Assembly: GCA_035529435.1 (NCBI GenBank)
Contig: DATKWS010000158.1
Coordinates: 1-5,234, forward strand
DNA: 5,234 nucleotides
Origin: DATKWS01 sp035529435
Lineage (GTDB): Bacteria; Krumholzibacteriota; Krumholzibacteriia; Krumholzibacteriales; Krumholzibacteriaceae
Reading direction: 5' to 3'
A program made the position numbers and the translations under genes. Below, in pieces: positions 1-5,234 of this stretch. The first letter of the stretch is position 1. Each line of letters starts with the position of its first letter. The notes beneath the pieces are model-generated. The model was not told where the DNA came from. It made no database searches and saw only the letters and a program-made list of their open reading frames with translations.

Positions 1-3000
1 CCGGAATCCCGCGCCGCAGTTTCTTTGACCGGCCGGGTGTGTTTCTCCCACGTTCTCTTATGCTCGAATATCGTATAGACCACCGGAATGAGGACCAGCG
101 TGATCAATGACGAGCTGAGCAGGCCGCCGATCACTACCCGCGCGAGCGGGGCCTGCGCTTCCCCTCCCTCGCCGAAACCGATGGCGAGCGGCAGCAGGCC
201 GAGTACCGTGGTCATGGTCGTCATCAGTATGGGGCGCAACCGGTGGGAACCAGCCCGCCGCACCGCATCGATGAGTTCCATGCCGCTGTCGCGGCGAAGC
301 TGGTTGGTATGATGGACCAGCAGGATGGCGTTATTCACGACGATTCCCGTCAAAATAATACAGCCGATGAACGCCTGCATACTGAAGATCGTGCCGGTAA
401 GTATCATGGTGAGTACGATACCGATGATTGCCATGGGAATGGAGAACAGGACCACGAACGGATCCCTGAACGATTCGAACTGCCCCGCCATCACCATGTA
501 GACGAGAAAGATGGCCAGGATGAGACCGACGAGCAGTTCCTTGAACGCTTTTTGCTGCTCCTCGTAGTCGCCGCCGAACAGGATTGCGAAATCCTTGGGA
601 ACCGGTATGAAGCGAAGCTGCTTGCGGATTTCCCCGATCACCGTTCCCATATCCTGACCGGTATAATTCACTTCGATCGTGATGATACGCTCCTGATCCT
701 TCCGTTCGATGCTGACCGGCCCTTCCTCCCGCACCGTTTCGACGACGTTGCGCAGCACGACCGGCTCGCCGCGGTTGTTGACCACGGTCAGATCGAGCAA
801 CTCCTCGAGATTTTTGCGATCCTCTTCGCTCAGCCGCACGACTATGGGGTACTGTTTGCCCCCTTCGCGGTAAAATGTCGCCTGTTTTCCGCCGACCGCC
901 GTTTCGAGCGCATCCCCGATGCGCGATACTCCCAGGTCGAGGTCGGCCGCTTTCTTCCTGTCGATCCGGATGATCTGTTCGGGATTCCCCTCCTGTCTGC
1001 TTATCCTCGTGTCCGTGATGCTGGGAATCGACGTGATCGCCGCATTGACCCGCTGTGCCAGCAGTTGGGCCGTCTCCAGATCGTACCCGCGGATCTCCAT
1101 GTTGATCTCGCTCTCCGATGAAGCGCCCATGCGAAGTATGAACAGCCCCTGGCCGGCACGGGTCCGACAGGTCACGCCGGGGAGTTTGTCGAGCACCGCA
1201 CGCAGATCATTCGCGATCTGCTCGCTGCTTCGGCGCCGCTCGCGCCGGGAAACCAGGCTGATCCGTATCTCCGCCGTATGGCCTCCACTGGAATGCCACC
1301 CGCCGCCGCCGGCGTAGGACATAACCGATATCGCTTCGGGTACATTCGCATCGACGATCCCTTCCACCGCACGTGCAGTCTGATCCACCACCTCCAGCCG
1401 TGTTCCCACTGCCATCTCCAGACTGACCCGCACCTCTCCCTCATCAGTGGCAGGCATCAGCTCGACGCCGATGAACCTGATCAGTACGAGCGAGACAACC
1501 AACAACCCTCCAGTCGTGATGACCACCGTCTTCTTGTTGCCAAGCGCCGATGCCAGCAGCCGGGAGTATTGCGTTTCGATACGCCGGAACATACCCTCAC
1601 TCCAGGCATAGATCCGATGCAGGCGACTCTCGTTTTTGTAATGTTCCGAGGACTGGAACCTGAGGAACCGCGAGGCCAGCATCGGTATCAGCGTGAGGGC
1701 GACGATAAGGGAACAGAGCAGCGAGAAGCTCACCACGTAGGCCATCTGCCGGAACATGATCCCGGACATTCCCCGGATGAACACCACCGGGATGAATACG
1801 GCGAGCGTGGTCAGCGTGCTGGCCATGATCGCCGACCAGACCTCGGATGTCCCGTCCAGGGCGCTCTGCACGAAGGAATCCCCGGCTTCGCGGTGCCGGT
1901 AGATATTCTCCAGCACGACGATCGCGTTGTCCACCAGCATCCCGATTCCGAGAGCCAGCCCCCCGAATGTAATGATGTTGAGCGTAAAACCCCCGAAATA
2001 CATTAGGCCGAATGCCGCCACTATCGAGATCGGTATGGCCGTGGCAATAATGAGCGTACTTGAGACGTTGCGCAGAAACAGAAACAGGATTATTATCGCC
2101 AGGATGCCTCCCAGCAGGACGGCATATCCCATATTGCTGATCGACTGTTTGATGTACCGGGATGTATCTATGAGAGCAATCAGCCGCAACTGCGGTATAT
2201 CACGGTTGATCCGCTCCATTTCGGCCCGTACCTCCCTGGCGACATTCACGGTGTTCACCCCGGATTGCTTGCTGACCGAGATGCGAAGCCCCGGTTTTCC
2301 ATCGATACGCACGACCTGGCGGATTTCCTCCCACGAGTCGAGTACGTCCGCCACGTCCCTGATCTGAATCGGGGAACCTTCACGGTTGGCTATAACCGTG
2401 TTGCGTATCTCCTCGAGGCTGCGATACTCCCCCTGCGTGCGAACCAGCACCTCGAGATTGCCTTTTTCGTACAGACCGGCCGGCACGTTTCGGTTCTCAC
2501 TGCTCAGGGCGGCGAGTACGGCATCGGTCGATATACCGAGTGCCTTGATCTCGGCTGCGTGCAGCTCGACATGGATCTCCCTGTTGAGCCCGCCGCGTAT
2601 ATCGATCGCCGCCACGCCGGGCACTCGCTCCAGCCGGTACTTCACCTGGTCCTCGACGATCTGCCGCAGATCGAGCGGATTGAGACCGCTCGAGACTCCG
2701 AGAAACATAACGGGAAAGCCAGAGAGATCGAACTTCCGGATCATCGGGCGCTCGATATCCTCGGGCAGGCGCGCCATGACACGGTCGATGCGGTCGCGGA
2801 TATCGTTGGCGGCCACGTCGAGGTCGGTGCCCCAGGCGAAAGCGACCCGCACCCGGCTCTGCCCCTCGGTTGACGTCGAGGTGATCTCCTCGACTCCCTG
2901 CACCGCGGCCAGCGCCTCCTCGATAGGGCGGGACACGGATTCCTCGATCTCCTGCGGACCGACGTTTGCGTACTCGGTGACCACGGAAATGGTGGGAAAG

Positions 3001-3122
3001 GTGATCTCCGGCATCAGATCGATTGATAGGCGGCTGAACGAAACGAGACCCAGCGCTATAATCACGAGGAAGATGATGGTCGTCAGGACAGGACGGTTGA
3101 CTGGTCCCCTTGAGATATTCAT
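1..3122 (-). CDS. RND efflux pump permease subunit, HAE1/AcrB-like (3' end cut by window edge)
   Basis: Proton-driven inner-membrane transporter of a tripartite efflux system, expected to work as a trimer. The frame stays open for 1040 codons from ATG at 3122 to the window edge. AcrB-like proteins are about 1030-1050 residues, so the stop should be close. Seen in the translation: N-terminus MNISRGPVNRPVLTTIIFLV with TM1 at about 12-30; a periplasmic porter half at about 31-330 (motif AFAWGTDLDVAANDIRDRID); TM2-TM6 at about 332-482; TM7 at about 535-553; a second porter half at about 555-850; and TM8-TM12 from about 857. This is the duplicated RND plan. TM4 reads GMLVDNAIVVLENIYRH (D398, N399) and TM10 reads TGIVVNNAILLVHH (N930), so two of AcrB's relay residues are replaced; R961 and T968 match AcrB R971 and T978. 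The pattern fits drug/amphiphile pumps rather than CusA-type metal pumps. Substrate unknown. The start overlaps the adaptor's stop (ATGA). No frameshift seen. Confidence 0.96.
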   Translation of the reverse strand, partial: MNISRGPVNRPVLTTIIFLVIIALGLVSFSRLSIDLMPEITFPTISVVTEYANVGPQEIEESVSRPIEEALAAVQGVEEITSTSTEGQSRVRVAFAWGTDLDVAANDIRDRIDRVMARLPEDIERPMIRKFDLSGFPVMFLGVSSGLNPLDLRQIVEDQVKYRLERVPGVAAIDIRGGLNREIHVELHAAEIKALGISTDAVLAALSSENRNVPAGLYEKGNLEVLVRTQGEYRSLEEIRNTVIANREGSPIQIRDVADVLDSWEEIRQVVRIDGKPGLRISVSKQSGVNTVNVAREVRAEMERINRDIPQLRLIALIDTSRYIKQSISNMGYAVLLGGILAIIILFLFLRNVSSTLIIATAIPISIVAAFGLMYFGGFTLNIITFGGLALGIGMLVDNAIVVLENIYRHREAGDSFVQSALDGTSEVWSAIMASTLTTLAVFIPVVFIRGMSGIMFRQMAYVVSFSLLCSLIVALTLIPMLASRFLRFQSSEHYKNESRLHRIYAWSEGMFRRIETQYSRLLASALGNKKTVVITTGGLLVVSLVLIRFIGVELMPATDEGEVRVSLEMAVGTRLEVVDQTARAVEGIVDANVPEAISVMSYAGGGGWHSSGGHTAEIRISLVSRRERRRSSEQIANDLRAVLDKLPGVTCRTRAGQGLFILRMGASSESEINMEIRGYDLETAQLLAQRVNAAITSIPSITDTRISRQEGNPEQIIRIDRKKAADLDLGVSRIGDALETAVGGKQATFYREGGKQYPIVVRLSEEDRKNLEELLDLTVVNNRGEPVVLRNVVETVREEGPVSIERKDQERIITIEVNYTGQDMGTVIGEIRKQLRFIPVPKDFAILFGGDYEEQQKAFKELLVGLILAIFLVYMVMAGQFESFRDPFVVLFSIPMAIIGIVLTMILTGTIFSMQAFIGCIILTGIVVNNAILLVHHTNQLRRDSGMELIDAVRRAGSHRLRPILMTTMTTVLGLLPLAIGFGEGGEAQAPLARVVIGGLLSSSLITLVLIPVVYTIFEHKRTWEKHTRPVKETAARDS

Positions 3123-4315
3123 CGGCTGTTCTTCTCTCCATGCGTGGCATCCGGTTCGCCGGATGAATTCGATGTTTCTTTCTGCAGCATGATCGGACTT
3201 CCATCTTCGAGCAGGTGCTGGCCCAGGGTCACTACGCGTCCCCTGATGGGCGGTTCGATTATCTCGGTCAAATCGGGCGTGACAATCCCGGTCGTCACAT
3301 GAACGTAGCGGGCGACCGTTTCACCGTCAGGGACCACGAACATGACGGTTTCCCCGCTGCGTTCCACCACCGCCGTACTCGGTACGAGCTGTGTACTGTC
3401 CTTTTCAGCCGTTATTACTTCAATCCTGGCGAACATTCCCGGTTTGAGCATGTGCGATTTGTTGTCGACTTCCACTTCCATTTCCGCCATGCGGGAAGCC
3501 TCCTGCATCATCGGAGCGATGCGTGCCACCGAACCGGAAAAGCGACTGTTCGGAAAAGCATCCACCAGCACGTCGACCGACTGCCCCCGTTCGATGTGCC
3601 CGTAATCACGTTCGGTGATCGTGGTCCGCACTATCACCGAATCGATCCCCACGACCAAAACAACGGCCGTGTTGGGTGCAAGCAACGCGCCCTCGTCGAC
3701 GAAACGCTCTCCGATAAATCCAGCACCGGAAGCGGTCAGTTTCGTGTAGCCGAGCCGTATCCTCGAGGATGCAAGGACGGCCTCACGCTGCTCCACCTGG
3801 GCCAGCGCGAGTTGGTAGCGCGCTTCCCGGGCCTCGTAATTGGTAAGGCCGGTTTCCCGTTCGGCCGTCGTGGCCAATCCCCTGGCTTCCAGGGACTCCA
3901 CCCGTTCCTTCTCCTGGCGGGCCAGCTCGAACTGGCTGCGCGATTCGGCCAGCGATGCCTCGGCGATCTTCAGACTGGCCTCGGATTCACGCACCGCCTG
4001 CTGGTACTCGGCGTCGTCGATCTTCGCGATCAACTCACCCTCCCGAACCGAATCTCCTATCCGTTTGCTGATCTGTATGACCCTGCCGGAGACTTTCGGG
4101 GCAACGACGTACTGGTTGTAAGGAAAGATGCTGCCCGTAAATTTGCGGATCTCCCTGATCGGTCCGAATCGTACGGCGGCGACTTCGACGGCGACGGCAG
4201 GCCGCTGGCCCTCCAATTGCCCGCCGCCCCTCCCTTTCATCAGCAGTTGGACCAATCTGAATCCAAGCAATACAATGATGAGACCGCCGATAACGATAAT
4301 GAGCCATTTTTTCAT
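3119..4315 (-). CDS. RND efflux periplasmic adaptor (membrane fusion protein)
   Basis: Periplasmic adaptor linking the RND permease to an outer-membrane channel; 398 residues, usual for the AcrA/HlyD-like family. In order: an uncleaved-looking membrane anchor (about 4-26, after MKKW); the first lipoyl half (about 68-100, YVVAPKVSGRVIQISKRIGD, then GELIAKIDD); an Ala/Glu/Arg-rich alpha-helical hairpin (about 102-186); the second lipoyl half (about 190-222, with GERFVDEGALLAPNT); a beta-barrel domain (about 225-300, ending MLKPGMFARIEV); and a membrane-proximal domain (about 308-378, starting LVPSTAVVERSGETVMFVVPDG). There is no lipobox cysteine, so it is probably held by its N-terminal helix and not by lipid as AcrA is. 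The hairpin is short, as in many adaptors outside Proteobacteria. I chose ATG 4315 because it has a Shine-Dalgarno and begins directly with the anchor; an in-frame ATG at 4378 would add 21 residues of non-signal-like sequence. First gene of the operon; its TGA overlaps the permease start by four bases. Confidence 0.95.
   Translation of the reverse strand: MKKWLIIVIGGLIIVLLGFRLVQLLMKGRGGGQLEGQRPAVAVEVAAVRFGPIREIRKFTGSIFPYNQYVVAPKVSGRVIQISKRIGDSVREGELIAKIDDAEYQQAVRESEASLKIAEASLAESRSQFELARQEKERVESLEARGLATTAERETGLTNYEAREARYQLALAQVEQREAVLASSRIRLGYTKLTASGAGFIGERFVDEGALLAPNTAVVLVVGIDSVIVRTTITERDYGHIERGQSVDVLVDAFPNSRFSGSVARIAPMMQEASRMAEMEVEVDNKSHMLKPGMFARIEVITAEKDSTQLVPSTAVVERSGETVMFVVPDGETVARYVHVTTGIVTPDLTEIIEPPIRGRVVTLGQHLLEDGSPIMLQKETSNSSGEPDATHGEKNSR
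3131..3139 (-). promoter_or_regulatory. Ribosome binding site of the RND permease, inside the adaptor gene
   Basis: The purine run GGAGAGAAG lies within the last codons of the adaptor and ends eight bases before ATG 3122. Together with the ATGA stop/start overlap it points to translational coupling, which would keep adaptor and pump amounts in proportion. Confidence 0.6.
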
Positions 4316-4322
4316 ATGCCCG

Positions 4323-4330
4323 TTTCCTTT
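4323..4330 (-). promoter_or_regulatory. Ribosome binding site deciding the adaptor start
   Basis: AAAGGAAA on the minus strand, seven bases before ATG 4315 (nine from its AGGA core). It supports 4315 over the in-frame ATG at 4378. Confidence 0.7.
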
Positions 4331-4427
4331 TAATAACCTGAACCACGAGTCGTACACGCGGTCGGATTCAGGATCCAATCCCTTTTAACGATATGCACCT
4401 CACTTCTGTTCCGCAGCCGAAAGGATA

Positions 4428-4433
4428 ATTATA
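4428..4433 (-). promoter_or_regulatory. Possible -10 box for the efflux operon
   Basis: On the minus strand a perfect TATAAT lies at 4433-4428, about 113 bases before the adaptor ATG. No good -35 box is found 16-18 bases upstream; the best is AAGGCA at 18 bases, three of six matches. A weak -35 could mean activator dependence, or that the true start lies elsewhere. The implied 5' leader would be about 105 bases. Confidence 0.3.
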
Positions 4434-4465
4434 GCTGTTTCTTGGACGATTTGCCTTAAGAAAAT

Positions 4466-4497
4466 TCGATGGCGGGAGAGCTCTGCAATGCCGTCGA
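4466..4497. repeat. Imperfect inverted repeat in the divergent intergenic region
   Basis: Arms TCGATGGC (4466-4473) and GCCGTCGA (4490-4497) are complementary at seven of eight positions; the exception is a T-G pair. They enclose 16 bases that contain the perfect 8-base palindrome AGAGCTCT (4477-4484), whose centre is one base from that of the arms. The element sits between the minus-strand -10 box and the plus-strand -35 box, where an operator for either gene could lie. It is not followed by a T-run, so it does not look like a terminator. Confidence 0.4.
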
Positions 4498-4533
4498 TTC
4501 CTGTTCTTTGATCGCTGCTTTCAAATAAAACCG

Positions 4534-4563
4534 TTGACAGAATGAATATTTGCTGAATAAAAT
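4534..4563 (+). promoter_or_regulatory. Probable sigma70-type promoter of the beta-barrel gene
   Basis: A perfect -35 box TTGACA (4534-4539) is followed after 18 bases by TAAAAT (4558-4563), five of six matches to TATAAT. The region is AT-rich and lies 47 bases before the ATG at 4611, giving a predicted leader of about 40 bases. The placement just before a gene with a good ribosome binding site supports it. Spacing is one base over the optimum, and the consensus may differ if the host's primary sigma factor is of the Bacteroidota type. Confidence 0.5.
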
Positions 4564-4596
4564 TAGTTGAATATTGCCATCCACGCCGTTCTAGAC

Positions 4597-4605
4597 GAGG
4601 AAGGA
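4597..4605 (+). promoter_or_regulatory. Ribosome binding site of the beta-barrel gene
   Basis: GAGGAAGGA ends five bases before ATG 4611. It contains two near-consensus Shine-Dalgarno cores (GAGG and AAGGA), suggesting strong initiation at this ATG. Confidence 0.75.
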
Positions 4606-4610
4606 ATCGA

Positions 4611-5234
4611 ATGAAACATTCAACGACTATTCTTCTCATTGCCGTTCTCGCAGCCACCCCGGTCCTGTTCTCCCACGCACACGCCGACGTGTTGATCGGC
4701 GTCAAGGGAGGCCTGACCGCATCGGACTGGTGGGGAAAGGACGCCGGCGGACCGGATATGAAGCTTGGATTTCTCGGCGGCGTGTTCTTCACCTACATGA
4801 CCCATGAAAGCTTCCTTTTGTTCAATAACTTCGGCATCCAATCCGAGCTCCTCTATCACCGCAAAGGGGTCAAGGAAGCTTACAGGGGTGTCGACATCGC
4901 ATGGACTCTCGACTATCTCGAGATCCCCTTCCTGTTCAAGGCAGAGATCCCTCCTACAAGCAGTATTTCGACGGGCTTCCTCTTGATCGGTCCCGCATTC
5001 GCTTTCAACATCAGTTCGAAGATGAAGGCTGAGTACCTTGGAGAATCGGTCGAGGAGGATGCCGGCGACATCACGAGTAATATGGACATCGGCCTCGTGT
5101 TGGGCCTCAATGTCAACTTCGACATAGCTTCGATCGAACTTGTGCTCGACCTGCGGTACACGCTGGGGATAATGACGATCGACGATGCGGGCGATGCGGC
5201 GGTGCGGAACAGCGCCCTCTCGTTTATGGCCGGT
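4611..5234 (+). CDS. Outer-membrane beta-barrel protein, PF13568-like porin family (3' end cut by window edge)
   Basis: The visible 208 residues look like a small secreted outer-membrane barrel. Residues 1-25 form a Sec signal peptide: MKH, a hydrophobic core (TTILLIAVLAATPVLF) and an AHA cleavage motif before D26. The mature part begins DVLIGVKGGLTASDWWG and alternates short amphipathic beta-strands with polar turns. It has landmarks I associate with the OMP_b-brl_2 family: a GGVFFTY strand, FGIQSELLYHRKG at 74-86, DYLEIPFLFK at 101-110, GFLLIGPAFAFNISSKM at 122-138 and the late strand IELVLDLRYTLGI at 175-187. Members usually have about 190-230 residues and end on a terminal strand; LSFMAG at the edge looks like its start, so only a few codons are probably missing. 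Function is unknown for most of the family. The start is set by a strong ribosome binding site. It faces away from the efflux operon, so shared control is possible but unproven. It is not TolC-like: no helical barrel or long coiled coils. Confidence 0.88.
   Translation, partial: MKHSTTILLIAVLAATPVLFSHAHADVLIGVKGGLTASDWWGKDAGGPDMKLGFLGGVFFTYMTHESFLLFNNFGIQSELLYHRKGVKEAYRGVDIAWTLDYLEIPFLFKAEIPPTSSISTGFLLIGPAFAFNISSKMKAEYLGESVEEDAGDITSNMDIGLVLGLNVNFDIASIELVLDLRYTLGIMTIDDAGDAAVRNSALSFMAG

Larger units (their letters stand above)
4316..4610. other. Divergent intergenic region (295 bases)
   Basis: This is the only gene-free stretch in the window, and it is AT-richer than the genes on either side. 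It contains the ribosome binding sites of both flanking genes, a good plus-strand promoter near 4534-4563, a perfect minus-strand -10 box at 4428-4433, the inverted repeat at 4466-4497 and three TGAATA copies at 4543, 4554 and 4568. No tRNA-like fold, recognisable small RNA, riboswitch or convincing terminator was seen. Confidence 0.8.

Noticed and set aside
243..1121. Plus-strand open frame of 292 codons antisense to the permease gene.
   Set aside because: It lies wholly opposite the well-conserved permease. It is His/Asp/Arg-rich with no recognisable domain, and no convincing ribosome binding site was seen. Codon bias of the real gene explains it.
1299..1313. GGC-type triplet run, a possible microsatellite.
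   Set aside because: It simply encodes four glycines (605-608) before W609 in a porter loop of the permease and is too short to be a meaningful repeat.
1278..2006. Plus-strand open frame of 242 codons antisense to the permease gene.
   Set aside because: Very polar, low-complexity His/Asp/Gln/Arg composition and complete overlap with conserved permease TM and porter sequence mark it as a shadow.
2497..3204. Minus-strand open frame of 235 codons across the adaptor/permease junction.
   Set aside because: It is in a different frame from both real genes and has an Arg/Gly-rich composition typical of an out-of-frame shadow.
3215..4333. Plus-strand open frame of 372 codons covering almost the whole adaptor gene in antisense.
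   Set aside because: Its length is striking, but the opposite strand encodes a complete, ordered adaptor protein with a ribosome binding site and operon overlap. The antisense product shows no domain, signal peptide or coherent fold.
4316..4378. Adaptor start at the upstream in-frame ATG (4378), adding 21 residues.
   Set aside because: The extension is polar and would push the membrane anchor inward. No good ribosome binding site is seen before it, whereas ATG 4315 has one.
4364..4381. Short inverted repeat GGATT...AATCC with an internal GGATCC in the adaptor leader.
   Set aside because: A five-base stem with an eight-base loop is weak and common by chance, and no T-run follows it on either strand.
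4400..4792. Minus-strand open frame of 130 codons across the intergenic region and the start of the barrel gene.
   Set aside because: It is antisense to a clear signal-peptide gene, has no recognisable family features, and runs through the AT-rich promoter region.
1..5234. CRISPR array, transposon, phage, toxin-antitoxin or novel defence system.
   Set aside because: No repeat-spacer pattern, transposase, integrase, terminal repeats, tRNA or small paired genes were seen. The whole window is accounted for by an efflux operon, a barrel gene and their shared promoter region.

Overview
The window comes from a Gram-negative bacterium. It holds the inner-membrane and periplasmic parts of a tripartite RND efflux pump on the minus strand and, facing away from them, a gene for a small outer-membrane beta-barrel protein. 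Coding DNA is moderately GC-rich and the one intergenic gap is clearly AT-richer. The organism cannot be named from this sequence. The PF13568-like barrel next to an HAE1-type pump with an Asp-Asn TM4 motif is a combination I associate with the Bacteroidota/FCB side of the tree and related candidate phyla. That is a weak inference.

Layout. Positions 1-3122 (minus) carry an RND permease of the hydrophobe/amphiphile efflux type. It is open for 1040 codons and cut by the left window edge, probably only a few codons before its natural stop. Positions 3119-4315 (minus) carry its membrane fusion (periplasmic adaptor) protein, complete at 398 residues. The two genes overlap by ATGA, so they form one translationally coupled operon, adaptor first and pump second. 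Positions 4316-4610 are a divergent intergenic region with a good plus-strand promoter, a weaker minus-strand promoter and an imperfect inverted repeat between them. Positions 4611-5234 (plus) carry the first 208 codons of a secreted outer-membrane barrel protein, cut by the right edge.

How the parts work together. The permease should use the proton gradient to move amphiphilic compounds from the periplasm or outer leaflet of the inner membrane. The adaptor should bridge it to a TolC-like outer-membrane channel. No TolC-like gene or regulator is visible; either could lie beyond the left edge. The divergent barrel protein belongs to a different, smaller family than TolC and is not an obvious exit duct. 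Its link to the pump rests only on the shared intergenic region.

I found no undescribed system. The points most worth a second look are the altered proton-relay residues of the permease and the symmetrical sequence in the divergent promoter region. Several long reading frames lie antisense to the pump genes and are best explained as codon-bias shadows.
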